From assembly GCA_013202595.1 (NCBI GenBank), contig JABMPV010000229.1, forward strand, positions 1 to 45,020: a DNA stretch of 45,020 bases. The letters run 5' to 3'. Positions within the stretch are counted from its first letter, which is position 1, and each line of letters starts with the position of its first letter. Of the stretch, positions 7,274-15,180 are shown one piece after another. This DNA is from a bacterium. Lineage in GTDB: Bacteria > Actinomycetota > Acidimicrobiia > Spongiisociales > UBA11373. Below the pieces are notes generated by a model, which was not told the DNA's origin, searched no databases, and worked only from the letters and a program-made list of their open reading frames with translations. A program made the translations under genes and the position numbers.

Positions 7274-7667
7274 CGACCGTGGCTCGGCCGCTCCCCTGGC
7301 AGCAGCCCTCCTCCTCGGCGGGGCGATCATCGTCATGCTCGCCGTCCAAATCGGCCTGGCGTCGGGGTCATGGCAGGAAGCCGACGCGGCGGCGGCTGCG
7401 GGAGCGGACGCGGGTGCCGCCAGGATCGATGCAGCCGCAGCACGGGACGGCTCCCTTCAACTCGATGGCGAAGCAGCAGAACTCGCCGCGATACAGGCCG
7501 CTCTCGCCTACAGGCCCAGACCGGGGCGGACCGTGCGGGTGAACGTCGCAGCCGGGCGGATCTGCGTCACCGTTCGCCAGAGTGCGGACCCGGGCCTCCT
7601 GTCATCGGTCGGGGCTCGCCCGATCAATGTCTCCGCGCGAGAGTGCGCTCGCCCCCACCAGGGCTGA
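7266..7667 (+). CDS. TadE/TadG-like small exported protein, last gene of the pilus operon
   Basis: 133 residues from a GTG overlapping the previous gene by 8 bp. It begins MADDRGSAAPLAAALLLGGAIIVMLAVQIG, a class III-like DRG|SAAPL junction with a membrane helix but without Glu at +5. An Ala-rich helix follows (QEADAAAAAGADAGAARIDAAA) and then a small beta domain with two cysteines (ICVTV... and ECARPH). The layout matches the Rv3654c-type TadE-like proteins found at the end of actinobacterial Tad-like clusters. The cluster ends here: a 40-bp gap follows and the next gene has its own promoter. Confidence 0.72.
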   Translation: MADDRGSAAPLAAALLLGGAIIVMLAVQIGLASGSWQEADAAAAAGADAGAARIDAAAARDGSLQLDGEAAELAAIQAALAYRPRPGRTVRVNVAAGRICVTVRQSADPGLLSSVGARPINVSARECARPHQG

Positions 7668-7694
7668 TCCCCGCAAACCAGGGTCCGCCACCCA

Positions 7695-7700
7695 TAGAAT
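7695..7700 (+). promoter_or_regulatory. -10 box of a leaderless gene
   Basis: TAGAAT ends 7 nt before the ATG at 7708, so the transcript probably starts at or next to the start codon. No ribosome site is present. Confidence 0.6.
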
Positions 7701-7707
7701 GTCCCGG

Positions 7708-8160
7708 ATGTCCGACGACAAGGCGGTCGCCTCGACCCATCATCCCAACGGCCTGGCCGTTCTCTGGGCCGTGATCGCCTACCCCATCGCAGCGCTCTTA
7801 TGGGCGGTGGCCGCAGCCATCATCGTGACATCCAACAATGCGACCAGCTTCGGCGAGGCCTTCGACTGGTTCGGGTGGGGGACCGTCTCGACGTCGGTGG
7901 TCTCGGTCGCATTCGCCGTGCTCGCAGTGCCCATCCTCATGGCCGAGTTGCTGGTCTGGCGTCAGATAGTGGCCCGGTTCCCGTATTTCGAACGGGACCG
8001 CATGACAGTGGCCCAGGCATGTGCCTTGCTGGCATTGCCCTGGATGGTCTTCAACCCGCTCCCCTGGGGTACGGCCATCACCTTCGGTGCGGCCTTCCTG
8101 GGTCTGGTGATCGCCCGCCTGAGCATCCCGCGCCTCGCGCCCGGCAGCCTCCGACCCTGA
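7708..8160 (+). CDS. Membrane protein of unknown function
   Basis: 150 residues. Four hydrophobic segments (about 15-38, 56-77, 96-112 and 117-137) are split by a charged stretch RQIVARFPYFERDRM. I do not recognise the family. Two ATGs in frame, 7699 and 7708, are possible. I chose 7708 because the TAGAAT box would place the transcription start on it, and the first ATG overlaps that box. It converges on the amylosucrase gene, with 11 bp between the stops. It is probably not part of the pilus operon despite sharing its strand. Confidence 0.72.
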   Translation: MSDDKAVASTHHPNGLAVLWAVIAYPIAALLWAVAAAIIVTSNNATSFGEAFDWFGWGTVSTSVVSVAFAVLAVPILMAELLVWRQIVARFPYFERDRMTVAQACALLALPWMVFNPLPWGTAITFGAAFLGLVIARLSIPRLAPGSLRP

Positions 8161-8171
8161 CTCGAACGCCG

Positions 8172-10094
8172 CTACGACAGCGCGATCCAGGCGAAACCGT
8201 ACGACCCCAGAACGAAGTCCTTCTTCGGGTCCACTGCCCGCCCCGTGACCAGGTCACGAGCAGAGGCGGCATTCAGCCAGGGGATCTGATCTGACTCGAT
8301 GGTGGTCGGCGTGGAGACGAAGCTGCCCAGGATCAGAATGCGACGCTCCCCCACCGATTTGACCACGGCAAATACATGGGGGTTGCCGACATCGAGTACC
8401 ACTGTGCTCGAGCCGGCACTGAAGGCGGGCTCACGGGTTCGGATGGCCGTCAACGCCTGCAGGCCGCCGTGGATTCGACCCGGGATCGAACCCGCGTCGT
8501 GGCGCTGGTCGGCTCTGGCCCAATCGAACACCGGCCTGTGCACCCAGCGGCTGTCGGCTGCGTGATCGGGATCGTCGAGGTAGGTGTAGTCGTTGAGGGT
8601 CCCGATCTCGTCGCCGAGAAAGATCAGCGGGATTCCTCCCATGGCCAGCACGATCGAATGGATCAGGAGGATCCTGCCGACGGCGGCGTCGACGGCCGAC
8701 GGATCGTGTGCTTCGAGTGCTCTCTCGAGCCCGCAGAGGGAGGCCGTGGTCCCCGAGATCCTCATGTCGAGCGTCTCGGGATTGAACTGGAAGGGCAAGC
8801 CCGAGGCGAATGACCCCGGCTCCTCTCCCGTGTAGAACCGGTTGAGATACTGGCGGTGGTAGAAGCCGTGGATGCCGAGATCGTCCGCATCCTCGTCGGC
8901 AAAGCCCCAGCCGATGTCGTCGTGGCCTCTCACATAGTTGACCCATGCAGTGCCGTCGGGATTCCGGGTGAACCTCCGGTCCATCGAATGCCTGAGCAGT
9001 GCCGTGTACCCCGTCGCCAGGGCCTCCCACAGCTCCACCATCAGCAGGGGGTTGTACGAGATCTCGCACTCGCGGCCATCCCCGTCTCCCGTCCCCAAAT
9101 ACGAGAGGACGTCGTCGGGGTGGACGATCGCCTCGGACTTGAAGACCATGGCCGGTGCAGCCAACCGCACGAGAGCGTTGAACGCCCGGATGATGGTGTG
9201 GGCCTCGGGGAGGTTCTCCGAAGGGGTGCCCTCCTGCTTCCAGATGAACGGCACGGCATCGAGGCGGAGCACTTCGGCGCCGACGTTCGCGAGGAACAGC
9301 ATCTCCCCCAGCATGTGGCGGAACACCGCGGGATTCGAGTAGTCCAGATCCCACTGGTAGGAGTGGAACGTTGTCCAGACCCAGTCGCCGTCCACCTCGG
9401 TGAACGACCCCCGCCTGACGTCGGGAAAGATCTCGCGGAGCGTCTTCTCGTACCTGTCGGGCATCTCCCTGTCGGGGAACATGAAGTAGAAGTCTCTGTA
9501 GACCTCGTCGCCCTCCCGCGCGGCCACCGCCCACTGGTGATCGTCCGCCGTGTGGTTGAAGACCAGGTCGAGCACGAGGCTGATGCCGCGAGCACGGAGA
9601 TCCCGGGCCAGGACCTCGAGGTCACGCATCGTGCCGAGATGGGGAGCCACCTCCCGATAGGACGACACGGCGTATCCGCCATCCCCCCCACCAGGCGGGG
9701 TCCGGTACAGCGGCATCAAATGGAGGTAGGTGAGGCCCAGCTCCTCGAAATACGAGATCCTCTGGCAGACCCCGTCGATGGTGCCCGCAAAGCGGTCGAC
9801 GTAGCAGACGCCTCCCATCATGCGATGACTGCGGAACCACCCCGGTTCGCCCGACCTCGCCGCATCGAGCGCCTTCAGGTCGGCCGGTCTCGCAGCGAAC
9901 GCAACGGCGGCAGTCTCGACGATGGCCGCAAAGCTCTGATCGAAATCGTCCCTGGCGCCGTATAGATCCTCGAGCAAGCCCCTCAGATCGGGAAGGTGCC
10001 GTTCGAGACGGGCACGAAACACCGCCGCATCGGCGGGGTCGAGGGGGTCGACGACAGGGCCAACGACGGCCTCGACGACCTGATCGAGGCTCAC
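8172..10094 (-). CDS. Amylosucrase-type glycoside hydrolase family 13 enzyme
   Basis: 640 residues, almost the length of the Neisseria amylosucrase. That enzyme builds alpha-1,4-glucan from sucrose and releases fructose. The family's active-site residues are visible: VFNHTADDH with His181, LRLDAVPFIWK with Arg277 and nucleophile Asp279, FKSEAIV with acid/base Glu321, and RGHDDIGW with His391 and Asp392. The N-terminal helical domain typical of amylosucrase (about 1-85) is present. The GTG at 10094 is chosen because it forms a GTGA overlap with the upstream lacI-type gene; the frame is open further but only through that gene. Sucrose hydrolase or a related transglucosidase is the main alternative. 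No signal peptide, so it is cytoplasmic. Confidence 0.9.
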   Translation of the reverse strand: MSLDQVVEAVVGPVVDPLDPADAAVFRARLERHLPDLRGLLEDLYGARDDFDQSFAAIVETAAVAFAARPADLKALDAARSGEPGWFRSHRMMGGVCYVDRFAGTIDGVCQRISYFEELGLTYLHLMPLYRTPPGGGDGGYAVSSYREVAPHLGTMRDLEVLARDLRARGISLVLDLVFNHTADDHQWAVAAREGDEVYRDFYFMFPDREMPDRYEKTLREIFPDVRRGSFTEVDGDWVWTTFHSYQWDLDYSNPAVFRHMLGEMLFLANVGAEVLRLDAVPFIWKQEGTPSENLPEAHTIIRAFNALVRLAAPAMVFKSEAIVHPDDVLSYLGTGDGDGRECEISYNPLLMVELWEALATGYTALLRHSMDRRFTRNPDGTAWVNYVRGHDDIGWGFADEDADDLGIHGFYHRQYLNRFYTGEEPGSFASGLPFQFNPETLDMRISGTTASLCGLERALEAHDPSAVDAAVGRILLIHSIVLAMGGIPLIFLGDEIGTLNDYTYLDDPDHAADSRWVHRPVFDWARADQRHDAGSIPGRIHGGLQALTAIRTREPAFSAGSSTVVLDVGNPHVFAVVKSVGERRILILGSFVSTPTTIESDQIPWLNAASARDLVTGRAVDPKKDFVLGSYGFAWIALS

Positions 10095-11095
10095 CGGTGC
10101 GGGCCCGTCGTCGATCTCTCGACGAGTTCGAGCGGCAGGTCCCATTCCGCCGTCGTATCGACATCGTCGCCGGCCAGCATCGCCAGAGCCAGCTCTGCGC
10201 TCCGCGAGCCCGACTCGAACAAGGGTTGCCGGACTGTGGTCAGCCCGATGTGGGCCGACATCGCGATGTCATCGAATCCGACGACCGACAGGTCCCCTGG
10301 AACCCGAACGCCGCGGGCCCTGGCCGCCTCGATCGCTCCGTAGGCGATGAGATCGGAGGTGGCGAAGATCGCGGTCGGAGGGTCCGGTAGGGCGAGCAAC
10401 TCGCCCATCGCCGTCGCCGCATCCTCCATCCCGTGGGCAACGCGCCGCACATACCCTCCGGGAACGGCAAGACCGGAGGCGGCGATCTCCTCGCAGAATC
10501 CCGCAAAGCGGTCATCGCCTGAGGTGAAACCGAAACGCTCATCCGGCCGGTCGCCGATGAATCCGATGTGCCTGTGCCCCAACTCGAGGAGATGGCGGGC
10601 GGCCAGCCTGCCCCCCTCATGGTCATCGATGGTGAGGCAGGGCACTCCATCGATCCTCCTGTCCACCCAGACCAGGGGGACCTTCGACGATTCGCGTTTC
10701 TGTGCGATGGCGCCCGACGCAGCCAGCGACATCACGATGACCGCTGCCGATCGTCCGCCATAGATTGCGTCGTCGAGTCGTGCAGCATGCTGCTCGGGGG
10801 CCTCGACGTCGTAGAGGACCAGGTCGTACTCGCTCTCGCGGACCACCGAGGCGACGCCACGCAATCTCAGGACGACCGAGGGGTCGGTGAGGAACGGGGC
10901 GACGACCGTGATGATGCTCGAATGGCCGAGGGACAAGGCCCTGGCCACCGTGCTGGGGCGATACCCGATCTCATCGATGACGGCCTGCACCCTGGCGCGG
11001 GTGGTGTCGCTGACGAGCGGACTGTTGTTGATCACCCTGGAGACCGTGCCGACACCGACACCGGCCCGGCGGGCAACGTCCTGAATGGTGGCCAC
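10091..11095 (-). CDS. LacI-family transcriptional regulator
   Basis: 334 residues from a GTG with a GGGAGG ribosome site. The N-terminal helix-turn-helix reads ATIQDVARRAGVGVGTVSRV, with hinge-helix residues RPSTVARALS. The periplasmic-binding-protein-like sensor domain follows, with PLVWVDRRIDG, GHRHIGFIGDRPDERFG, PPTAIFATSDLIAYGAIEAA and DLSVVGFDDI. The gene is translationally coupled to amylosucrase, so it most likely senses a sugar related to sucrose or its products and controls both genes. A LacI-type palindrome lies 36 bp upstream of its start. Confidence 0.95.
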   Translation of the reverse strand: MATIQDVARRAGVGVGTVSRVINNSPLVSDTTRARVQAVIDEIGYRPSTVARALSLGHSSIITVVAPFLTDPSVVLRLRGVASVVRESEYDLVLYDVEAPEQHAARLDDAIYGGRSAAVIVMSLAASGAIAQKRESSKVPLVWVDRRIDGVPCLTIDDHEGGRLAARHLLELGHRHIGFIGDRPDERFGFTSGDDRFAGFCEEIAASGLAVPGGYVRRVAHGMEDAATAMGELLALPDPPTAIFATSDLIAYGAIEAARARGVRVPGDLSVVGFDDIAMSAHIGLTTVRQPLFESGSRSAELALAMLAGDDVDTTAEWDLPLELVERSTTGPHR

Positions 11096-11130
11096 GGCGA
11101 TTGCCTCCCGATCTGTCGCTCGCGCCGGTA

Positions 11131-11144
11131 TGGAAGCGATTCCA
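11131..11144. promoter_or_regulatory. LacI-family operator
   Basis: TGGAAGCGATTCCA has perfect 5-bp arms (TGGAA/TTCCA) around a CG-containing centre, the standard form of LacI/CcpA-type operators. It lies upstream of the lacI-type gene and about 40 bp before the -10 box of the divergent DUF2332 gene. Confidence 0.7.
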
Positions 11145-11181
11145 CCCTAGCGCCGCCCCGGAGCGATCCGACCACTCCCGG

Positions 11182-11187
11182 TACCCT
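11182..11187 (+). promoter_or_regulatory. -10 box of a leaderless gene
   Basis: TACCCT ends 6 nt before the ATG at 11194. Confidence 0.6.
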
Positions 11188-11193
11188 CTGCCG

Positions 11194-12285
11194 ATGACCG
11201 GCGGCCTCGACCCAGTGTCCCCTGAGGACCTTCCCGCCAGGTTCCTGGCCTGGAGCAGGCACGTCGGCGGCGAGGCACCCATGTACGACACTCTGTGCCG
11301 TCGGGTGGCCGGGGACGGAGAGATCCTGGCCCTCCTGGCCGACGTTCCAGCGACCCAGCCGACCGCCAACGTGCTGTTCGCCGCGGTCCACTACCTGCTG
11401 CTCGGAGGCGCGGTGTCGCCGCTGGCCGGGCACTACCCCACCGTGACAGGCTCCGTGGTGACTCCCGACGGCGATCCCTGGCCGCTGTTCAAGGCGTTCT
11501 GCCTCGAACACGCTCCCGAGATCCGGCATCTGACAGCCACCCGGACCGTCCAGACCAACGAGGTCCGCAGATCTGCCATGTTGATGCCGGCCATCGCAAC
11601 GGCGAGCGCAGGACGGCCGATCGCCCTGGTCGAACTGGGCGCCGCCGCCGGGCTCAACCTCAGATTCGACCGATACCGCTATCGCTATGCCGGTGTGGGT
11701 GCGGGTGACACCGGTGATCAGCGATCCCCGCTGCTCCTGAGGACGACACCACGGGGGTCGCTGATGCCACCGATCCCCCAGAAGGTCCCCGACGTCCGGT
11801 GGCGCCGCGGCATCGACCTCCACCCCATCGACGCCGCCGATCCCGACGGCGTCCGCTGGGCGGCTGCGCTGCTGTGGCCAAACCAGGTGGAACGCCTCGA
11901 ACGTCTTCGCACGGCAATGGGGATCGCCAGAGCCGTTCCCGTCGACATCGTCGAGGGAGATGCCGTCACCCTTGCAGCGGTGAACGCAGCCGATGCCCCC
12001 GGTGACCTCCACCTGATCGTGATGCACTCGTTCATGCTGAATCAGATCGACGCACAAGGACGGGAGTCACTCGACCAGGCCCTCGCCCGCCTGTCGAGGG
12101 TCCGCGCCGTCGATCGGCTGTCGATGGAGTGGCTGCGCCCCGATGAGGGCCCGATGCTGCGGATGACCCGATATCGGGACGGCGAGGCAGTCACCGTCAC
12201 CCTGGCGGCGGTTCACCACCATGGTGAGTGGATCGAGTGGCTCGATCAATCATCGGGGAACCCGCTCACCACGTCCATCACCTGA
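11194..12285 (+). CDS. DUF2332 family protein
   Basis: 363 residues. It matches my memory of the DUF2332 family of actinobacteria and proteobacteria, whose function is unknown. Visible blocks are YPTVTGSV, VQTNEVRRSAMLMPAI, LVELGAAAGLNLRFDRY, a glycine loop reminiscent of a SAM-binding fold, then DIVEGDAV, LIVMHSFMLNQI and a histidine run VHHHGEW near the end. The start is set by the TACCCT box 6 nt upstream; an upstream extension of the frame runs through promoter DNA. The last 40 bp overlap the tail of the convergent thioredoxin-fold gene. Confidence 0.82.
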   Translation: MTGGLDPVSPEDLPARFLAWSRHVGGEAPMYDTLCRRVAGDGEILALLADVPATQPTANVLFAAVHYLLLGGAVSPLAGHYPTVTGSVVTPDGDPWPLFKAFCLEHAPEIRHLTATRTVQTNEVRRSAMLMPAIATASAGRPIALVELGAAAGLNLRFDRYRYRYAGVGAGDTGDQRSPLLLRTTPRGSLMPPIPQKVPDVRWRRGIDLHPIDAADPDGVRWAAALLWPNQVERLERLRTAMGIARAVPVDIVEGDAVTLAAVNAADAPGDLHLIVMHSFMLNQIDAQGRESLDQALARLSRVRAVDRLSMEWLRPDEGPMLRMTRYRDGEAVTVTLAAVHHHGEWIEWLDQSSGNPLTTSIT

Positions 12286-12773
12286 TCCATCGTCGGATAG
12301 TCGCCGATGAATCTGCCCCGGTGCGCCCACAGCACCTCACAGTCGCGATCGATGACGATCACAGCAGGCAACTCCCACCAGCCTCCGGTGATGATGCCCT
12401 GACGCGCCGAACCGAGCGCCCGCAGCCATCGCCACCACCCTCTGACATCGAACAGAAACCGAAGGAGAGACTGGCGCCGCATTCCGATCGCCGCGCCGAC
12501 GAGGTGTTCTGGGTCCAGCAGCAGCGGGAAATCGATCCCGCGCTCGAGCAGGCCGCGGGCCTGATACGCCGCATGCGGGCCGATCCCGATCCGACCGGCG
12601 CCCAATCTGGCGAACTCCCCGGCTCGATCTGTCATCTCACCGATGAACTCCCGGCAGGGGGCACATCCGAAGTAGCGCACCAGGTCGATGACGGTCACCC
12701 GGTCGACCAGATCGCCCAGCCGCACCGGGGTGCCGCCGGGGTCGGCCACGGTGATATCGGAGAGATCGTGCAC
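12246..12773 (-). CDS. AhpC/TSA-like thioredoxin-fold protein
   Basis: 175 residues from a GTG at 12773, chosen because a TACGGT box ends 6 nt upstream. An ITVADPGGTPVRLGDL start leads to VIDLVRYFGCAPCREF, a CxxC motif (Cys37 and Cys40) where peroxiredoxins have their catalytic cysteine. Later blocks are DFPLLLDPEHLVGAAIGM and LPAVIVIDRDCEVLWAHRG. This is the layout of AhpC/TSA-type antioxidant proteins. The substrate is unknown. A WWRWLRALG stretch could dock to the membrane. It is divergent from the DUF547 gene and overlaps the DUF2332 gene tail to tail. Confidence 0.82.
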   Translation of the reverse strand: MHDLSDITVADPGGTPVRLGDLVDRVTVIDLVRYFGCAPCREFIGEMTDRAGEFARLGAGRIGIGPHAAYQARGLLERGIDFPLLLDPEHLVGAAIGMRRQSLLRFLFDVRGWWRWLRALGSARQGIITGGWWELPAVIVIDRDCEVLWAHRGRFIGDYPTMDQVMDVVSGFPDD

Positions 12774-12779
12774 CCGGGC

Positions 12780-12785
12780 ACCGTA
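12780..12785 (-). promoter_or_regulatory. -10 box of a leaderless gene
   Basis: TACGGT on the minus strand ends 6 nt before the GTG at 12773 and decides that start. Confidence 0.55.
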
Positions 12786-12827
12786 CCTGCCGGGAATGCC
12801 GCTGCAGGGCAACCGGTTGGCAGACCC

Positions 12828-13610
12828 GTGGACGGACCCAACCCCTTCGCCGCTCTCTGGTCGATGCTGAGATCACGGAATCTCGATCCGCCGCGCCCCG
12901 GAGGCTCGCAGACCGTCGATCACTCGGGTCTGACGCCGGTCCTGAAAGCCCTCGCCAATGGCGGCATCGCCCGTCTGGCGGCTCTCGCTCCCGACCTCGA
13001 CGCGTACGTGACCCACCTCGGCTCGGTCGATCCCGATCGTCTCTCTGCACCGGAGGCCAAGGCGTTCTGGATCAACCTGTACAACGCGCTCGCTCTGGAT
13101 CTGGCCCGGCGAGCCGCAGCAGGCGGGGCCGGAACCGTCCTGCGCATGCCCGGCGCGTTCAGCCGCACCGCAATCGAAGTCGAGGGCGAGAAGCTCTCAC
13201 TCGACGGTATCGAGCACGGCAAGATCCGCCGATTCGGCGACCCGCGGATCCACTCCGCCCTCGTGTGTGGATCTCTGTCGTGCCCGACCCTCCGCTTCGA
13301 GCCATTCGACGCCAGGGTCGACGAGCAACTCGACGAGCAGATGCGGTCGTTCCTGGCATCAGGTGCAGCCGTCGAGGATCGCGCCGGCCAGAGCCTTCAT
13401 CTGTCCCGGGTGTTCCTCTGGTACGGAGCCGACTTCGTCAAGCCGCACAGGATGCCGACACTGGTGCCGGCCCGACGGGGACTGGTGGCACGAGCGATAG
13501 CCGAGTGGCTTCCGCCCGACACGAGGGCGTGGATCCGCGAAGAGTTGCCGTCAGTCCGATTCCAGCCCTACGACTGGGCGCTGGGCTGTGCGGTTCGACC
13601 GCCGTCCTGA
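12828..13610 (+). CDS. DUF547 family protein
   Basis: About 260 residues from a GTG at 12828; an ATG at 12864 is the alternative. The DUF547 signatures are present: EAKAFWINLYNALAL, LDGIEHGKIRRFGDPRIHSALVCGSLSCPTLRFEPF, and a C-terminal LPPDTRAWIREELPSVRFQPYDWALG. The conserved HxALVCGxxSCP segment with its cysteines looks like a papain-like or metal-dependent active site, but the family has no settled function. Expected to be soluble. It is divergent from the thioredoxin-fold gene and its last 43 bp overlap the convergent membrane-protein gene. Confidence 0.82.
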   Translation: MDGPNPFAALWSMLRSRNLDPPRPGGSQTVDHSGLTPVLKALANGGIARLAALAPDLDAYVTHLGSVDPDRLSAPEAKAFWINLYNALALDLARRAAAGGAGTVLRMPGAFSRTAIEVEGEKLSLDGIEHGKIRRFGDPRIHSALVCGSLSCPTLRFEPFDARVDEQLDEQMRSFLASGAAVEDRAGQSLHLSRVFLWYGADFVKPHRMPTLVPARRGLVARAIAEWLPPDTRAWIREELPSVRFQPYDWALGCAVRPPS

Positions 13611-14230
13611 TCCGGGTCCGGATCGACCGATCGCACGCCGGTCGAGAACACCGCGACGGCGATGACGGCTGCCATGAGGTCGAAGGGCAGCACGAGCCTC
13701 GCGATTTCCCCACCGTCTACGGCCCAGCCTCCGTCGGCAGCGAACCCGACGGCGTCCAGATACCTCCAGATCGACCACACGCAGACCGCGCCGATCATGA
13801 GCGCTCCGGCGAGGCCGGCAGTGCCTCCCCATCGCTTCCGAGCCCCGATGCCGATTGCGGCGACGACCCAGGCGATGTCGAGAGCCGACAGCACGGCGAG
13901 GAACTGCAGCGACGGGTCGAATCTCAGTGCGGCTGCTGTGGCGAGTGCGACCAGCCCCGTCGCCCCCGTCACCAGCACTACGGTCCACACTCCGCCCAGC
14001 GCCCACCGGCCTCTCGCCGACAGCCGCGTGCCGGTGAACCAGATCCGATCCGTGATCGGAGCCAGATGAGAAGTCAGTGCGATGATGAAGAGCGTGACCG
14101 CCACGAGATGGAGAGTGAACGGCAGCATCGGATCTTCCGTCGGCGGCGCAAAGAGCAGCGGAAGGGCTGCTGCCGCACCTGCTGACGCCCAGATCATGGT
14201 GCGGACGGCTGAGTGCTCGGCTGGAGTCAT
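13568..14230 (-). CDS. Multi-pass membrane protein of unknown function
   Basis: 220 residues with about six hydrophobic segments spread from residue 9 to 200, separated by short loops (for example TSHLAPITDRIWF and GARKRWGG), and a polar Asp/Gln-rich tail. No family recognised. The ATG at 14230 is fixed by a TAGCCT box 6 nt upstream, which itself begins with the stop codon of the methyltransferase gene. The tail overlaps the DUF547 gene. Confidence 0.72.
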   Translation of the reverse strand: MTPAEHSAVRTMIWASAGAAAALPLLFAPPTEDPMLPFTLHLVAVTLFIIALTSHLAPITDRIWFTGTRLSARGRWALGGVWTVVLVTGATGLVALATAAALRFDPSLQFLAVLSALDIAWVVAAIGIGARKRWGGTAGLAGALMIGAVCVWSIWRYLDAVGFAADGGWAVDGGEIARLVLPFDLMAAVIAVAVFSTGVRSVDPDPDQDGGRTAQPSAQS

Positions 14231-14236
14231 ACGCCG

Positions 14237-14242
14237 AGGCTA
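14237..14242 (-). promoter_or_regulatory. -10 box built on the stop codon of the preceding gene
   Basis: TAGCCT ends 6 nt before the ATG at 14230. Its first three bases are the TAG stop of the DNA methyltransferase gene. Confidence 0.55.
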
Positions 14243-15112
14243 TCGCGAGACGAGCTCTGCCCTGGCCTGGTCGATCCGGGTCTCGGCGAGCTCCAGGTAG
14301 GACGCCTCGCTGTCGAAGCCGATGTAGTGCCTGCCCGATTGGACCGCCGCCACGGCGGTGGAGCCGGATCCGATGAAGGGATCGAGCACCAGATCCCCTT
14401 CGAAGGTATAGAGATCGATGAGCCTGCGAGGAAGATCCACAGGGAAGGGTGCCGGATGCCCGATCCGCTTGGCAGACACAGAAGGGATGTTCCACACCGA
14501 CAGCGTGGCCGCGAGGAACTCGTCGCGCTCAATGGTGTCGGCGCCGATCCGCTGGCGCCCGAACGAGCCCTTGGAGGCAACCAGCACGTACTCGTGGATA
14601 TCGCGCAGGGTCGGGTTCTTGGCCGACTGCCATGATCCCCAGGCGCACGATCCCCCTGCACCCTGAGCCTTCTGCCAGACGATCTCGCCGCGCAGGAGGA
14701 AGCCGATGTCCTCGAGCATCGCAGCGACCCTGTGATTGAGGGCGATGTAGGGCTTGCGGCCCAGGTTGGCGACGTTGACTGCCACCCGCCCACCGGGTTC
14801 GAGCACACGGAAGGTCTCAGCCAGTACCGAGTAGAGCAGATCCAGGTACTCGCCCATGCTGAGATCGCCGTCGTACTCCTTGCCGACGTTGTACGGCGGC
14901 GACGTGACCATCAAGGCCACGGTGTCATCGGGGATCACCGACATGTCCTCCGAAGACATGCAGTGGAGGGTGTCGAGGATCTCAGCCGGAGGCGTCCGGG
15001 GCTCTCCGAGCACAGGCACTTCTACCGGCCTCACCATGCGGCGCCGGTAGTACGCAGATGCGTCGTGACTCTCGCGTTTACCCGCGCCGAACGACGCGGT
15101 TTCCGTGGCCAC
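14240..15112 (-). CDS. Solitary beta-class DNA methyltransferase
   Basis: 290 residues. Motif IV TSPPYNVGKEY (70-80) comes before motif I DPFIGSGSTA (244-253), the beta-class order. NVANLGRKP, HEYVLVASKG, and RIGHPAPFPVDLPRRLI are the further conserved blocks. TSPPY is common in N4-cytosine enzymes but also in some N6-adenine ones, so the modified base is not settled. No restriction endonuclease gene lies nearby, so it is probably an orphan with an epigenetic or protective role. The GTG at 15112 has an AGGGAGG ribosome site; an ATG at 15037 is an alternative. Confidence 0.9.
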   Translation of the reverse strand: MATETASFGAGKRESHDASAYYRRRMVRPVEVPVLGEPRTPPAEILDTLHCMSSEDMSVIPDDTVALMVTSPPYNVGKEYDGDLSMGEYLDLLYSVLAETFRVLEPGGRVAVNVANLGRKPYIALNHRVAAMLEDIGFLLRGEIVWQKAQGAGGSCAWGSWQSAKNPTLRDIHEYVLVASKGSFGRQRIGADTIERDEFLAATLSVWNIPSVSAKRIGHPAPFPVDLPRRLIDLYTFEGDLVLDPFIGSGSTAVAAVQSGRHYIGFDSEASYLELAETRIDQARAELVSR

Positions 15113-15180
15113 GGTCCGTGGACCTCCCTCTACTCCGAGTCACCGTAGCCCCTGGGACCTGCGGGATCGCGGCAATCCGG

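Noticed and set aside
8856..9965. A 369-codon plus-strand frame opposite the amylosucrase gene
   Set aside because: Shadow of a gene with all catalytic motifs on the minus strand.
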